Positions 1 to 9,723 of a stretch of DNA of 32,817 nucleotides are shown here, piece after piece (position 1 is the stretch's first letter; the number at the start of each line of letters is the position of its first letter). The notes below the pieces were generated by a model, which was not told where the DNA came from, did not search any database, and saw nothing but the letters and a program-made list of their open reading frames with translations. The translations under genes and the position numbers were made by a program. This DNA comes from an uncultured beta proteobacterium (lineage in GTDB: Bacteria > Pseudomonadota > Gammaproteobacteria > Burkholderiales > Burkholderiaceae_C), in assembly GCA_903853895.1 (NCBI GenBank), contig CAINUX010000176.1, positions 1 through 32,817 of the forward strand, read 5' to 3'.

Positions 1-2751
1 ATTGAGCAAAAAGCCACCAGCCACAACCCGCGCTCCACCGTGGGCACGGTGACCGAGATCCACGACTACCTGCGCCTGCTGTTCGCCCGCGCCGGCACGC
101 CCTTCTGCCCCGACCACGACCTGCCACTGCAAAGCCAGACCGTCAGCCAGATGGTGGACGCCGTGCTGGCCCTGCCCGAAGACACGCGGCTCATGATCCT
201 GGCGCCGGTGGCGCGCGAGAAGAAAGGCGAGTTCCTGGACGTGTTTGCCGAGATGCAGGCCCAGGGCTATGTGCGCTTTCGGGTCAATGGTGTGATCTAC
301 GAAGTGGACGACCTGCCTGCGCTGAAGAAAACCGAAAAACACGACATTGATGTGGTCATCGACCGCATCAAGGTGCGCGCCGACCTGCAGCAGCGCCTGG
401 CCGAGAGCTTCGAAGCAGCGCTGCGCCTGGCCAATGGCCGTGCCATCGCCGTGGAGATGGATGGCAACACTGTCGAAAATGATAGCGCCTTACGCAGTAA
501 GGACGAAGGCTACAGGTCAAAAGAGCATTTATTCAATGCCAAATTCGCCTGCCCGGTGTGCAGCCACTCCATTTCGGAGCTGGAGCCGCGCCTGTTCTCG
601 TTCAACTCGCCGGTGGGCGCTTGCCCCAGTTGCGATGGCCTGGGGCAGCAGGACTTTTTTGACCCGACCCGCGTCGTGGCCTTCCCATCTTTGAGCCTGG
701 CAAGCGGTGCCATCAAGGGTTGGGACCGCCGCAACGGCTATTACTTCTCGATGCTGGAGAGTCTGGCCAAGCACTACAAATTTGATATCGACAAGCCCTT
801 TGAATCGCTGCCACCGGAAGTGCAAAACGCCATCCTGCAGGGCTCTGGCGAGGAAGAAATCAAGTTCAGCTATGTCATGGACTCCGGCGCCTCTCAGGGC
901 AAGAAGCTCAGCAAGAAGCACCCCTTCGAAGGCATCCTGCCCAACATGGCGCGGCGCTACCGCGAAACCGACTCCGCTCTGGTGCGCGAAGACCTGTCGC
1001 GCTACCGCAGCACGCAACCCTGCCAGTCGTGCAAGGGCACACGTCTGCGGCTGGAAGCCCGCCACGTCAAGATTGGCGAAGGTGACCAGGCCCGCGCCAT
1101 TTTTGAAATCAGCCACGCCACACTGCGCGAGAGCTTTGTCTACTTCCAGACCCTGACCATGCATGGCGCAAAAGGCGACATCGCTGCCAAGGTGGTACGC
1201 GAAATCGGCCTGCGGCTGAAGTTCCTCAATGACGTGGGCCTGAACTACCTGAGCCTGGACCGCAGCGCCGAGACGCTGAGCGGCGGAGAGAGCCAGCGCA
1301 TCCGCCTGGCCAGCCAGATCGGCTCCGGCCTGACCGGCGTGATGTATGTGCTGGACGAACCCAGCATCGGCCTTCACCAGCGCGACAACGATCGCCTGAT
1401 TGAAACGCTCAAACACCTGCGTGACATCGGCAACAGCGTGCTGGTGGTCGAGCACGACGAGGACATGATGCGCGCGGCCGACCACATCATCGACATGGGT
1501 CTGGGCGCGGGCGTGCACGGCGGGCGCGTTATTGCACAGGGCAACTTTGACGCCATCCAGTCCAACACCGAATCGCTGACCGGCCAGTACCTGGCGCAAA
1601 CGCTGAAGATTGCCGTACCCAAGCGCCGCACGCCCTGGCTGCCGACTGTGCATACCCAACCCTACAAACCCGCCGACAAAGGCCAGCGCTTCGCCCCCAG
1701 CCCGGCGGCCATACGCCGTGCCGAGCGCGAGGCGCATCACCTGGCAACACAGGGCACACTGCAAACCCTGCGGGTCGTCGGCGCCACCGGCCACAACCTG
1801 AAATCCGTCAGCGTGGACTTTCCGGTGGGCCTGTTCACCTGCGTGACCGGTGTCTCAGGCTCGGGCAAATCGACTCTCGTCAACGATACGCTATACGCCG
1901 CCGTGGCCCGCACCATCTACCGCGCCCACGAGGAACCGGCGGCACATGAGGCGATCGAGGGCATCGAGCACTTCGACAAGGTCATCAATGTGGACCAGAG
2001 CCCTATTGGTCGCACGCCGCGCTCCAACCCCGCCACCTACACCGGCCTGTTCACCCCCATCCGTGAGCTGATGGCCGAGGTGCCCACGGCGCGCGAGCGC
2101 GGCTACGGCCCCGGGCGCTTCAGCTTCAACGTAGCAGGTGGCCGCTGCGAGGCCTGCCAGGGCGATGGGATGGTCAAGGTGGAGATGCACTTCCTGCCCG
2201 ATGTGTATGTGCCCTGCGATGTGTGTGCAGGCATGCGCTACAACCGTGAGACGCTGGAGGTGTTGTACAAGGGCAAGAACATTGCGCAGATTTTGGATCT
2301 CACCGTGGAAGCCGCCTTCGAATTTTTGCAGGCTGTGCCCACCATCGCGCGCAAGCTGCAGACCCTGCTGGATGTAGGCCTGAGTTACATCAAGCTCGGT
2401 CAGGCGGCCACCACGCTGTCGGGTGGAGAGGCGCAGCGCGTCAAGCTGGCGTTGGAGCTGTCCAAGCGCGACACCGGGCGCACGCTCTACATCCTGGACG
2501 AGCCCACCACCGGACTGCATTTTGCCGACATCGATTTGCTGCTGAAAGTCTTGCACCAGTTGCGCGACGCGGGCAACACCATCGTTGTCATCGAGCACAA
2601 CCTGGACGTCATCAAGACGGCGGACTGGCTGATCGACATGGGGCCCGAGGGCGGCTCGGGCGGCGGCACCGTACTGGGGGTGGGAACGCCTGAGGACATT
2701 GCCGCCAACCCGGGAAGCCATACCGGGCGCTATCTGCAACGGCTGTTGTAG
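1..2751 (+). CDS. uvrA: Excinuclease ABC subunit UvrA (5' end outside the window)
   Basis: UvrA is the ATP-dependent DNA-damage sensor that loads UvrB in nucleotide excision repair. The reading frame is open from base 1 ([16 protein letters not shown]), which matches the conserved UvrA segment after the first Walker A. The start and first ATP-binding loop therefore lie upstream of the window, and about 916 codons are present. Visible in order: zinc-finger cysteines CPVC (nt 550) and CPSC (nt 622); ABC signature [12 protein letters not shown] (about nt 1276); Walker [10 protein letters not shown]; second Walker [10 protein letters not shown] (about nt 1850); second zinc-site CEAC (nt 2149); second signature [23 protein letters not shown] Walker B (here [11 protein letters not shown]) and a conserved C-terminus. 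About 15-18 extra residues just before the first zinc finger coincide with a low-GC repeat (479-534). The stop is TAG at 2749-2751. The identification is secure. Confidence 0.97.
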   Translation: MEQKATSHNPRSTVGTVTEIHDYLRLLFARAGTPFCPDHDLPLQSQTVSQMVDAVLALPEDTRLMILAPVAREKKGEFLDVFAEMQAQGYVRFRVNGVIYEVDDLPALKKTEKHDIDVVIDRIKVRADLQQRLAESFEAALRLANGRAIAVEMDGNTVENDSALRSKDEGYRSKEHLFNAKFACPVCSHSISELEPRLFSFNSPVGACPSCDGLGQQDFFDPTRVVAFPSLSLASGAIKGWDRRNGYYFSMLESLAKHYKFDIDKPFESLPPEVQNAILQGSGEEEIKFSYVMDSGASQGKKLSKKHPFEGILPNMARRYRETDSALVREDLSRYRSTQPCQSCKGTRLRLEARHVKIGEGDQARAIFEISHATLRESFVYFQTLTMHGAKGDIAAKVVREIGLRLKFLNDVGLNYLSLDRSAETLSGGESQRIRLASQIGSGLTGVMYVLDEPSIGLHQRDNDRLIETLKHLRDIGNSVLVVEHDEDMMRAADHIIDMGLGAGVHGGRVIAQGNFDAIQSNTESLTGQYLAQTLKIAVPKRRTPWLPTVHTQPYKPADKGQRFAPSPAAIRRAEREAHHLATQGTLQTLRVVGATGHNLKSVSVDFPVGLFTCVTGVSGSGKSTLVNDTLYAAVARTIYRAHEEPAAHEAIEGIEHFDKVINVDQSPIGRTPRSNPATYTGLFTPIRELMAEVPTARERGYGPGRFSFNVAGGRCEACQGDGMVKVEMHFLPDVYVPCDVCAGMRYNRETLEVLYKGKNIAQILDLTVEAAFEFLQAVPTIARKLQTLLDVGLSYIKLGQAATTLSGGEAQRVKLALELSKRDTGRTLYILDEPTTGLHFADIDLLLKVLHQLRDAGNTIVVIEHNLDVIKTADWLIDMGPEGGSGGGTVLGVGTPEDIAANPGSHTGRYLQRLL
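479..534 (+). repeat. Dispersed low-GC repeat embedded in frame in uvrA
   Basis: The stretch begins ATGATAGCGCCTTACGCAG and contains GGCTACAGGTC, resembling the ATAGC-TGCTTGCGCA ... GGGCTAGAGGCC repeat that I recall as scattered through Comamonadaceae genomes. It is visibly more A/T-rich than the flanking gene. It encodes roughly 18 residues ([15 protein letters not shown]) at a point where other UvrA proteins have a short link before the zinc finger. The assignment to the family is by eye. Confidence 0.55.
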
Positions 2752-2763
2752 GGGCCATTGCTA

Positions 2764-2793
2764 TTGTGTCGATGCGGGCCGGGGAACTATGAT
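2764..2793 (+). promoter_or_regulatory. Candidate sigma70-type promoter for the histidine kinase gene
   Basis: A TTGTGT -35-like hexamer (2764-2769) and a TATGAT -10-like hexamer (2788-2793) are separated by 18 bases. Transcription would begin near 2800, about 30 bases before the ATG at 2830. This supports choosing that ATG rather than the in-frame TTG at 2758, which lies upstream of the promoter. Confidence 0.45.
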
Positions 2794-2829
2794 GGCAAAT
2801 GCCCCCGTCACACCCTAGACGCCATACCC

Positions 2830-5649
2830 ATGTACCTGTTTGAGCGCAATGCTGAAGTCGATCGTTTGGTCAAGACGCTGGAGAAGTCTGCGGCTGATGA
2901 CGATGTACTCGGATTGCAGGTTACCGTAGCCTGGTATCTGCGGCAAAGGGACAATGCCCGTGCGCAGTCACTGTGCCAAGCCGCACAGACACTACTCGAC
3001 GCTCGGCCTGCGTCCGACATGACACGCAAACTGTCAGCTCGACTGAAGCTGATCACGGGCGAGACACAATGGCTCAACTCTAGCCTCTCTGACGCAGCAA
3101 GAACTGCTCGTGATGCGCTGAGCGCATTTGAAGCCCTTAACGACCCGGTCGGTTGCGCTGACAGCTACAGCTTGTTGGCGGTAGTCCACTCCAGCGCTGG
3201 CGACTTGCCTCGACGCGATGCGGCCCTCGCCCATGCGGTCAGCAATGCGAGTCTGGCGCGCGATAGTGATCGTATGGTGTGTTTTGAAGCCCATCAAGCA
3301 CGCTATGCAACACTGAGGGATGCCCGTCTGGGTGCAGCGCAGTGGCATCAACGGTTTCCACAAGATCCAAAGGATCTCCATCCATCTGCCAGTGCCAGCG
3401 TGTTGTCCTATTTTGCAGCGCGGGAGCACAACACAGGGAATTTTGGTGATGCGCTAGCCTATATGAGCTTCACTTTTGAAACGGCATTTCAATCGGGGCA
3501 GTATTTGAACGCTGTGGTTGCCGCTGTCAATACTGGAGCTACCTATGTCAGCCTCAATGACCATGAAGCAGCCCTGGAATGGCTGCAACGCGGACTGGAT
3601 GTAGCCAGGAAGCCTGGGTGGGCGCTTGCTCTGGCGCCGTGCCTGAGCCAGATGGGAGAAGTCATGTGCGCCTTGGGCAGACTCGAGTCTGCCCAAGCGC
3701 TGCTGGATGATGCAGTGGTGGCCTACCAGCCGTTGCGCAAATCACGCAATTTCACCATGGTGTTGATGGCACTTGGAGAACTGTCTTTGGCCCGCGCAGA
3801 CTATCCACGCGCGCTCGACCATTTTCGGCAAGCTGACGCTCAAGCCCAACACCTTTCACAGATCGATACGTCGCTGGAAGCCCAGATAGGCATAGCCAAT
3901 GCTTTGTTAAAGCTTGGGCAGATCGTTGAGTCAGAGAAGTCTGCCAACGCAGCACTTACTGTGGCCCGCAGCCAAGGTGCCATTGCGCACGAAGTTAACG
4001 CACTGAGGCTATTGGCCCGCATCGACAGTGCTTGCGGGAACCATGCAAGCGCTACCGCTCACTTTGAAGCCGCGTTGGAGACCGCTCGCAGAATTGACGG
4101 GTATTTGATTCCCTCCGAGTTGAAGTTTGCACTCGCAGAAGAATACGCGCGGGCCGAACGGCATGCAGATGCCTATCGCATGGCAATTCTGGCCAGTGCT
4201 GCACGGGAGCGCGTACTGAACCGGGAGGCCTCAAACAGGGCAACCGCCCTCCAGGTCCGCATGGAAACTGAACGCTCGCGCGCCGAAAGCGAACGCCACC
4301 AAAGGCTGGCGGAAGCGGAGGCAAAACGCGCGGAGCTGCTCCAGCAATCCAGCGACACATTGGCACTGCTTGGCGCCATAGGTCAGGAGATCACCTCCCA
4401 GCTGGACAAGGAACACGTTTTCTCGACCATTGAACACCATGTGCACGGTTTACTGGATGCGTCGAGTTTTGCCATCTACCTGATGGATGCTGACGGCTTG
4501 GGCATGACCTCGGTGTACGACATTGAAGAAGGCGTGCGTCTGCCGGGTGACCATGTTCGCATTGACGACCCACTTGCTTACTCTGCCTTGTGCGTGCGGG
4601 AGCGCCGGGAACTGCTGCTGGATTTCACTAACCCACTATTGCCGGCCAACTACGTACCTGGCTCGCTCGAGACAGTCAGTGGCCTGTTCGCACCCTTGAC
4701 CATTGCCGACCGGATTCTGGGGGTGATGACCATTCAATCGACCAAACCCCACGTCTATGCCGACAATGAGCGCTTGATCTTTCGCACGCTGTGTGCCTAT
4801 GCTGCGATTGCCCTGGACAACGCGGTAGCGTACAGCCACCTGCGCGATGCCAAGGACCAGTTGGTAGTACAGGAGAAGCTGGCTGCGCTGGGATCGCTGG
4901 TGGCCGGCGTGGCACATGAACTTAACACCCCAATAGGCAACAGCCTGCTGACCGCCAGCACTCTGCAGCAAAATACGACAGCCCTGGAGGCTGCAGCGGC
5001 CAGTGGAACGATGCGGCGCAGCACCCTGCGTGACTACATTGCATCAACCCAAGAAGGTTTGACCCTGGTTATTCGGGGGCTGCAGTCGGCAGGTGATCTG
5101 GTCCAGAGCTTCAAACAGGTGGCGGTGGACCGGGCCACCGAACAACGCCGCACTTTTGAACTCCTGCGCACCAGCCAGGAAGTGATTGCCACTCTGCAAC
5201 GCACGGTTCACAATGCCGGGCATCGATTGTTGGTAGATGTCCCGGCTGACATCACTCTGGACGGCTATCCGGGGCCCTATGGGCAGGTGCTGACCAACCT
5301 CATCAACAATGCCCTTCTGCATGCCTTTGGTAGCCGCACGGGCGGAACCATGGAACTGCGTGCCCACATGCTGCGCAATGGCCAGGTTGAAGTGCGATTC
5401 AGCGACGACGGAGTGGGCATTGCCGCGGAGAACCTGACGCGGATATTTGACCCGTTCTTCACGACAAAAATGGGGCAAGGCGGCAGTGGACTGGGAATGT
5501 CCATCAGCTACAACATCGTTACTTCGCTATTCGGTGGCGAATTTGAGGTGGATAGCAGCCCGGGTAAAGGCAGCAGTTTTGTTATGCGCCTGCCGCTGGA
5601 GGCGCCGCAGCATGCGGCTGCGGATCCGCTGATCCATTCGCGGCATTGA
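2830..5649 (+). CDS. Cytosolic TPR-GAF sensor histidine kinase
   Basis: This 939-residue protein should sense a cytosolic signal and phosphorylate a response-regulator partner on aspartate. Residues 1 to about 450 are helical TPR-like repeats. A charged coiled coil follows (about 460-515, rich in R/E/A), then a GAF domain (about 525-670), a HisKA-type H box HELNTPIGN with the phospho-acceptor near His696, and an HATPase domain with N box (NLINNALLHAF), G1 (DDGVGI, about 859) and G2 (GSGLGM, about 885). There is no signal peptide, membrane segment or receiver domain, and no response regulator lies next to it, so it is an orphan kinase. The start is ATG 2830; a clear Shine-Dalgarno is lacking. 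The gene looks more A/T-rich than uvrA, hinting at a different history. It ends 11 bases before the convergent GST gene. The kinase class is certain; the ligand is unknown. Confidence 0.88.
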   Translation: MYLFERNAEVDRLVKTLEKSAADDDVLGLQVTVAWYLRQRDNARAQSLCQAAQTLLDARPASDMTRKLSARLKLITGETQWLNSSLSDAARTARDALSAFEALNDPVGCADSYSLLAVVHSSAGDLPRRDAALAHAVSNASLARDSDRMVCFEAHQARYATLRDARLGAAQWHQRFPQDPKDLHPSASASVLSYFAAREHNTGNFGDALAYMSFTFETAFQSGQYLNAVVAAVNTGATYVSLNDHEAALEWLQRGLDVARKPGWALALAPCLSQMGEVMCALGRLESAQALLDDAVVAYQPLRKSRNFTMVLMALGELSLARADYPRALDHFRQADAQAQHLSQIDTSLEAQIGIANALLKLGQIVESEKSANAALTVARSQGAIAHEVNALRLLARIDSACGNHASATAHFEAALETARRIDGYLIPSELKFALAEEYARAERHADAYRMAILASAARERVLNREASNRATALQVRMETERSRAESERHQRLAEAEAKRAELLQQSSDTLALLGAIGQEITSQLDKEHVFSTIEHHVHGLLDASSFAIYLMDADGLGMTSVYDIEEGVRLPGDHVRIDDPLAYSALCVRERRELLLDFTNPLLPANYVPGSLETVSGLFAPLTIADRILGVMTIQSTKPHVYADNERLIFRTLCAYAAIALDNAVAYSHLRDAKDQLVVQEKLAALGSLVAGVAHELNTPIGNSLLTASTLQQNTTALEAAAASGTMRRSTLRDYIASTQEGLTLVIRGLQSAGDLVQSFKQVAVDRATEQRRTFELLRTSQEVIATLQRTVHNAGHRLLVDVPADITLDGYPGPYGQVLTNLINNALLHAFGSRTGGTMELRAHMLRNGQVEVRFSDDGVGIAAENLTRIFDPFFTTKMGQGGSGLGMSISYNIVTSLFGGEFEVDSSPGKGSSFVMRLPLEAPQHAAADPLIHSRH

Positions 5650-5660
5650 CACCATGCCTG

Positions 5661-6281
5661 CTATTTGACTTTGGCGCTGGCACGCTCCGCGACTCGGTCT
5701 CGCCAGGCCTGTAGCGCAGGCATGCCTTCGCGGCCCGGTAAGAACTTCATCAGTTTGGCAAATTCAATGGCGCAAAAAGCCGTGATGTCGGCGATGGTGA
5801 AGCGCTCACCGGCAATCCAGGGTTGGCGCTCCAGCATGTGGTCAAACCAACCGGCAACCTCACGCACTTTCTGTGCCTGCGAGTGGCCAAAATCGGGAAA
5901 CTGCGGCTGCTCCAGCGGCGCCAAACCCGGGTGCGTATGGCGCACCGTATTGGCAATACCGGCCAGCAGATACAACTCGGCACGGCGGTCAGCCATTTCG
6001 ATGAAGGCCCGCTCTTCGGCATTCACACCCATGAGATTGGGCTCAGGGTAGAGCCCCTCCAAAAAGGTGCAGATGGCACGCGTCTCGGTCAATACACGGC
6101 CGTCATCGAGCTCCAACGCAGGCACCTTGGCCAAAGGGCTCTTGGTCCGATAGGCTTCGCCTTTATGCTCTTGCGCGTTAAGGTCCACATTGACCAAATC
6201 GATACCGGTGATGTTTTTCTCGACCATGAACATCATCACGCGCCGTGGGCTCGGGGCGCCGGGGGATACATACAGTTTCAT
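5661..6281 (-). CDS. Glutathione S-transferase family protein
   Basis: This 206-residue protein has the GST fold. The N-terminal thioredoxin-like domain (about 1-80) begins MKLYVSPGAPSPRRV and includes the KVPALELDDGRVLTET segment with the cis-Pro-containing glutathione-binding loop. The all-helical C-terminal domain (about 90-200) contains FTIADITAFCAIEF, the usual N-capping motif region. Such enzymes conjugate or reduce electrophiles with glutathione in the cytosol; the substrate cannot be read from sequence. The start at 6281 has a good Shine-Dalgarno (AGGAG about 9 bases upstream). It is monocistronic, convergent with the histidine kinase gene and followed on the other side by the DUF1501 gene 52 bases away. 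Confidence 0.9.
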   Translation of the reverse strand: MKLYVSPGAPSPRRVMMFMVEKNITGIDLVNVDLNAQEHKGEAYRTKSPLAKVPALELDDGRVLTETRAICTFLEGLYPEPNLMGVNAEERAFIEMADRRAELYLLAGIANTVRHTHPGLAPLEQPQFPDFGHSQAQKVREVAGWFDHMLERQPWIAGERFTIADITAFCAIEFAKLMKFLPGREGMPALQAWRDRVAERASAKVK

Positions 6282-6333
6282 CGCCTCAAACTCCTGTCTT
6301 ACTGGGCTGGCCAGTTTTTACCATGGTCCCATA

Positions 6334-7791
6334 TTAGCCCATGAATCCCAGGTTGGTAGGGTAGTCGGGGCGCCCTGCTGCCGTGCCAAAGTGCCGCAGA
6401 TTCGGCAAAATCCCAGCCAACTCACTGTCCGCAACGCCAAACCATTTGGCCAGGGTTGCAGCGTACTGATCCACCGACGTGGACGGCAGCAAGCGACCCT
6501 GGCCCACATGCCACTGGTCCTGCGCCGCAGCCGTGTTGCTCACGCTGACGGGCGGTGGCGTACCGTAGAAAGTCTGGCCTTTGACAGCCCCACCGACCAT
6601 GAAGTGGTGGCTACCCCAACCGTGGTCCGATCCGTCTCCGTTGGATGCCAGCGTGCGCCCAAAATCCGAGGCGGTGAAGGCCGTGACCTTGTTGGCCACT
6701 CCCAGCTCTACGGTCGCGTCATAAAACGCCGTCATGGCCGCGCTGACCCTGCCCAGCAGGGTGGGGTGCTGGGAGATCAGGTTGTCGTGCAAGTCAAATC
6801 CACCGATCGACACCATGAAGACCTGCCGCTTGGCGCCCAGGCTGTTGCGGGCCCCGATCAGGCGCGCCACCATCTTGAGCTGGTCGGCCAGGGAATTGCC
6901 GGTCGGGAACACCGTGGCCAAGTTGGACGTGGCCAGCCCTGTAGAAATTTGGGACTCCGCACCAATGGCACGTGTCGTAACCCGGTTGTACTCATTCTCC
7001 AGCGTATGGGTACGCGGCTGCTGCACCAGGCCAGCCAGCGCCGTCTTGACGGCACTGGACCCATAGACATTGTTCTTGACCGAATTGATGGCCACCGCGC
7101 CGCCGGTGCTGACTTGGTAGGACAGGGCACTGTCACCGGACAGAAACACCGCATTGCCCGTCACATTGATACACGTGAACAGGGAGTTGGAATTATTGGA
7201 CAGCGCCAGGTCACCCATGTTGCCGCCCCAGCCGATGGTGGAGCCTTCGGGCGACGACGACTGCCAGACGGACTGCTGGTCGTTGTGCGAAAACAGCTTG
7301 GGTGGCAAAGGAAAATTGATGCGGTCCGATCCGCTGTATTGCGCCTTGGTCAAGGGAACGACCAATGGCCCCACGTTGAGCTGCACCGCGGCTTTTCCGC
7401 TGTTGAACAGATTGGCCATCCCGGTCATGGAGGGATGCAACGCATACTGGCGCCCGCCGGCCAGTGGCGCGGACGGATTGAGCACGGTCGAGCCCAGCGC
7501 CGACTTTGCCAATGCAATGCCACCTGCCGTCTGGCCCCCGCCACCACCGCGTATCGTGCTGTACTGGTTGTAGCTGGCATCGTCATAGGTGACCACGGTG
7601 TTGGCGTAGTCGTTACCTCCGTAGAAGAACACGCAGACCAGCGCCTTGTAGTCGGTGGCATCGAAGGCGGCGGCCTCGCCCATGGCGGCCAGGTTAAGTG
7701 CAAACGGCAGCGCGGTGCCAGTCAGGGCAAGCTGGGAACTGCGGCGCAGGAAGGCGCGGCGGGTGTGGTGGTCAGGCTGGATCAGGTGCAT
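6334..7791 (-). CDS. DUF1501 family protein with Tat signal
   Basis: This 485-residue protein starts at ATG 7791, 8 bases after the stop of the DUF1800 gene, and is probably translationally coupled to it. The N-terminus carries a twin-arginine export signal (TRRAFLRRSS followed by a hydrophobic stretch ending near AAMGEAAA), so the folded protein should go to the periplasm or beyond. The body has the DUF1501 pattern: VCVFFYGGNDYANTVV near residue 60, later FMVSIGGFDLHDN and FTASDFGRTLASNGDGSDHGW, with Asp/His residues typical of the alkaline-phosphatase/sulfatase-like fold. The biochemical activity of the family is not established. DUF1501 and DUF1800 genes are commonly paired, so the two products probably act together. 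Further upstream in-frame starts overlap the DUF1800 gene and are unlikely. Confidence 0.87.
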   Translation of the reverse strand: MHLIQPDHHTRRAFLRRSSQLALTGTALPFALNLAAMGEAAAFDATDYKALVCVFFYGGNDYANTVVTYDDASYNQYSTIRGGGGGQTAGGIALAKSALGSTVLNPSAPLAGGRQYALHPSMTGMANLFNSGKAAVQLNVGPLVVPLTKAQYSGSDRINFPLPPKLFSHNDQQSVWQSSSPEGSTIGWGGNMGDLALSNNSNSLFTCINVTGNAVFLSGDSALSYQVSTGGAVAINSVKNNVYGSSAVKTALAGLVQQPRTHTLENEYNRVTTRAIGAESQISTGLATSNLATVFPTGNSLADQLKMVARLIGARNSLGAKRQVFMVSIGGFDLHDNLISQHPTLLGRVSAAMTAFYDATVELGVANKVTAFTASDFGRTLASNGDGSDHGWGSHHFMVGGAVKGQTFYGTPPPVSVSNTAAAQDQWHVGQGRLLPSTSVDQYAATLAKWFGVADSELAGILPNLRHFGTAAGRPDYPTNLGFMG

Positions 7792-7799
7792 GGCAAGTC

Positions 7800-9635
7800 C
7801 TATTTCTGGATCAGGTATTCGCTGGACGCCATGACCAGCAAAACGGCTGCAGCCACACGGTCGCGCTTGGCGTTGTCGGTGCTGCCGGCGGTAACGGCGG
7901 TCGCATTCAGTGCCGTCACGATCAGTGTCTGGTTGGCCGCCGACATCTGCCCCGCGCACAGCAACAGGTTCAGGCGCTTGACCAGGGCGGTGGGGTCGGT
8001 CACCAGGGCCAGCTCTGCGGTGTAGGCGGCCGTGATGTCATAGCCATTGGTCGCGTTGCTGGTGCTTTGCGGCAGGTCGGGCGCATTGACGAAGATGCCA
8101 CTGCGAATGGTGGTCTGCATGGCGTTGAGGTAGCCGCCCACGCTGCTCTCGTTGACCAGCTGGAACTCCGGTGCCGGCGTCTGCGTGGCGCTCAGGGCGG
8201 TGCTAGGTGGCACATAGCCGGGACGGAAAAAATTGAAGACGCTGGGCGAGCGCAACGGACTCTGACCCAGACGGGATGCCGGGTCGCTGAGGTCCCCGAT
8301 CTTCCAGCTCCCTCGCGCCGAGTTGATGCCAAAGGTGCGCCCCCACTGCACCAGTCGCACGATGGGTTCGCGCAACTTGCCAAACCCCGTTTGCGACAAG
8401 CCGGCCGGACCGCGCGCCTCGTCATCGAGCAACACGGCAGAAAAGACAGCCTTCAAATCGCCCCGCACCCCGGCGCCGTTGTTGTTGAACGCACTGGCGA
8501 CCCGTGCCACATAGGCCGGGCTGGGGTTGCTGGTCACCAGCCGCTGGATCATCTGCTTGCCAAAGAAGGGCCCCACATTGGGGTGGTTGAACAGCGTGTC
8601 CAACGCGGTGTTCAGTGCCGCCACACCGTCAGTACCGGCAGGCACCGTCGCACCCAGGAAGGTGGCAGCTAGTGTGGAATGGTTGGCGGCGTTTAAGCGC
8701 ATCGGGATGCGCGTGAAGACGGTATTGGGAATCGTTCGGCCACTGATCGGCTCAACCGTGGTGACGTTTTGGGTCTGGTCAAAATCCCACCCCGTGAAGA
8801 CCCGTGCAATGTTCGTGATGTCGCTTTGGGTATAGGTCTCCAGCTTGTTGCCGTTGCCGTCACGCTTCTCGGTGCCATCGGTGTTGAGCAAATACAGGCC
8901 CAGCGTGAACAGCTGCATCACCTCGCGGCCATAGTTCTCGTCGGGCGCACGGCCAGTAGCCACGTTTTCCTTCAAATTGCCCTTGGTGTTGAGGTAGTAA
9001 CCCATAGCCGGGTTCAGCGTGACATCCTGCAGCAGGTTGCGGAAATTGCCAAACGCGTTCGTCGACAACATGTCCCACCACGCTGCGATGGCGTAACTGC
9101 GCCAGCTGAAGTCCAGCCCGGTCAGCGACACGACAAAGAACTCGGACAGTGCAAGTGCAATGCGTTTGCGCACGGCGTCACTCGACGTCATCAGCTGGTT
9201 CCAGACCATGTAGTCGCCGGGGTAGCTGTTGTCGTAGTAATTGGTGGCGCCATTGACGACACCGTAGCCGCGCAGGTTCAGCCAGTCAAAACCCGGCATG
9301 CTGGCCGGTGCCGCCATCTGCTCGGCCAGCCAGGTTGCGTAGCCTTTGCTGCGAACCGCAGCCACTTCAGCATCCGAAGCAGAGAACTGGGCCTGGAGCA
9401 GAAAGCGGGCTGCCTCTTCATCGCTGGTCGCATTGGGGTAGCTGAACCCGCCTGGAGTCGTTGGAGTCGGCGTGGTGCCAGGCCCGGTTGCGGCCGCAGG
9501 GCCGCCCCCGCCGCCCCCTCCACACGCTGTTACCAGGGCAGAAGCGGCGACCGCCGCGCTGACCTTGGCCAGCAAGGCATGGCTATTCTGCGTTTCCTCG
9601 ACCAGCTCGGTGTCTGACAATTCTGGGCCGTGCAT
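7800..9635 (-). CDS. DUF1800 family lipoprotein
   Basis: This 611-residue protein starts at ATG 9635. Its N-terminus (MHGPELSDTELVEETQ) is unusually acidic before a hydrophobic stretch ending in the lipobox-like VTAC, followed by a run of seven glycines and a Pro/Thr linker. It is therefore probably a membrane-anchored, extracytoplasmic lipoprotein. The body shows DUF1800 hallmarks: DEEAARFLLQAQFSASDAEV (near 70), the RKRIALALSEFFVVS segment, NYGREVMQLFTLGLY, the TNIARVFTGWDFD region and LREPIVRLVQWGRTFG. The function of the family is unknown. It is the first gene of a two-gene unit with the DUF1501 gene. A longer frame extends upstream to 9926 but overlaps pyrF and encodes Arg/Cys-rich low-quality sequence, so it was not used. 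Confidence 0.87.
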   Translation of the reverse strand: MHGPELSDTELVEETQNSHALLAKVSAAVAASALVTACGGGGGGGPAAATGPGTTPTPTTPGGFSYPNATSDEEAARFLLQAQFSASDAEVAAVRSKGYATWLAEQMAAPASMPGFDWLNLRGYGVVNGATNYYDNSYPGDYMVWNQLMTSSDAVRKRIALALSEFFVVSLTGLDFSWRSYAIAAWWDMLSTNAFGNFRNLLQDVTLNPAMGYYLNTKGNLKENVATGRAPDENYGREVMQLFTLGLYLLNTDGTEKRDGNGNKLETYTQSDITNIARVFTGWDFDQTQNVTTVEPISGRTIPNTVFTRIPMRLNAANHSTLAATFLGATVPAGTDGVAALNTALDTLFNHPNVGPFFGKQMIQRLVTSNPSPAYVARVASAFNNNGAGVRGDLKAVFSAVLLDDEARGPAGLSQTGFGKLREPIVRLVQWGRTFGINSARGSWKIGDLSDPASRLGQSPLRSPSVFNFFRPGYVPPSTALSATQTPAPEFQLVNESSVGGYLNAMQTTIRSGIFVNAPDLPQSTSNATNGYDITAAYTAELALVTDPTALVKRLNLLLCAGQMSAANQTLIVTALNATAVTAGSTDNAKRDRVAAAVLLVMASSEYLIQK

Positions 9636-9697
9636 AGTTTTGCATCCGTAACGACAAAACCTGCAGCTTAAGCGCAATATCTGAACGCAATCCGGAC

Positions 9698-9717
9698 GAG
9701 CGCGCCGCAACGCGCTC
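9698..9717 (-). terminator. Hairpin downstream of pyrF, weak terminator candidate
   Basis: GAGCGCG and CGCGCTC form a perfect 7-bp stem with a 6-base loop just beyond the pyrF stop codon. There is no following T-run, so intrinsic termination would be weak; it may instead protect the 3' end. Confidence 0.35.
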
Positions 9718-9723
9718 CAAGTG

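Noticed and set aside
529..1794. 421-codon open frame on the minus strand within uvrA
   Set aside because: It is antisense to clearly conserved UvrA sequence and encodes Ala/Val/Gln/His-rich sequence without a recognisable domain; it is a shadow of a high-GC gene.
2758..2829. TTG start giving 24 extra residues to the histidine kinase
   Set aside because: The extra residues are Cys/Gly-rich and a plausible promoter lies within this stretch.
6190..8025. 611-codon open frame on the plus strand opposite the DUF1501 gene
   Set aside because: It is antisense to a conserved protein with a Tat signal, is Arg/His/Gln-rich and shows no family motif.
7698..8672. 324-codon open frame on the plus strand opposite the DUF1800/DUF1501 genes
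   Set aside because: Shadow frame with low-complexity Gly/Arg/Gln composition.
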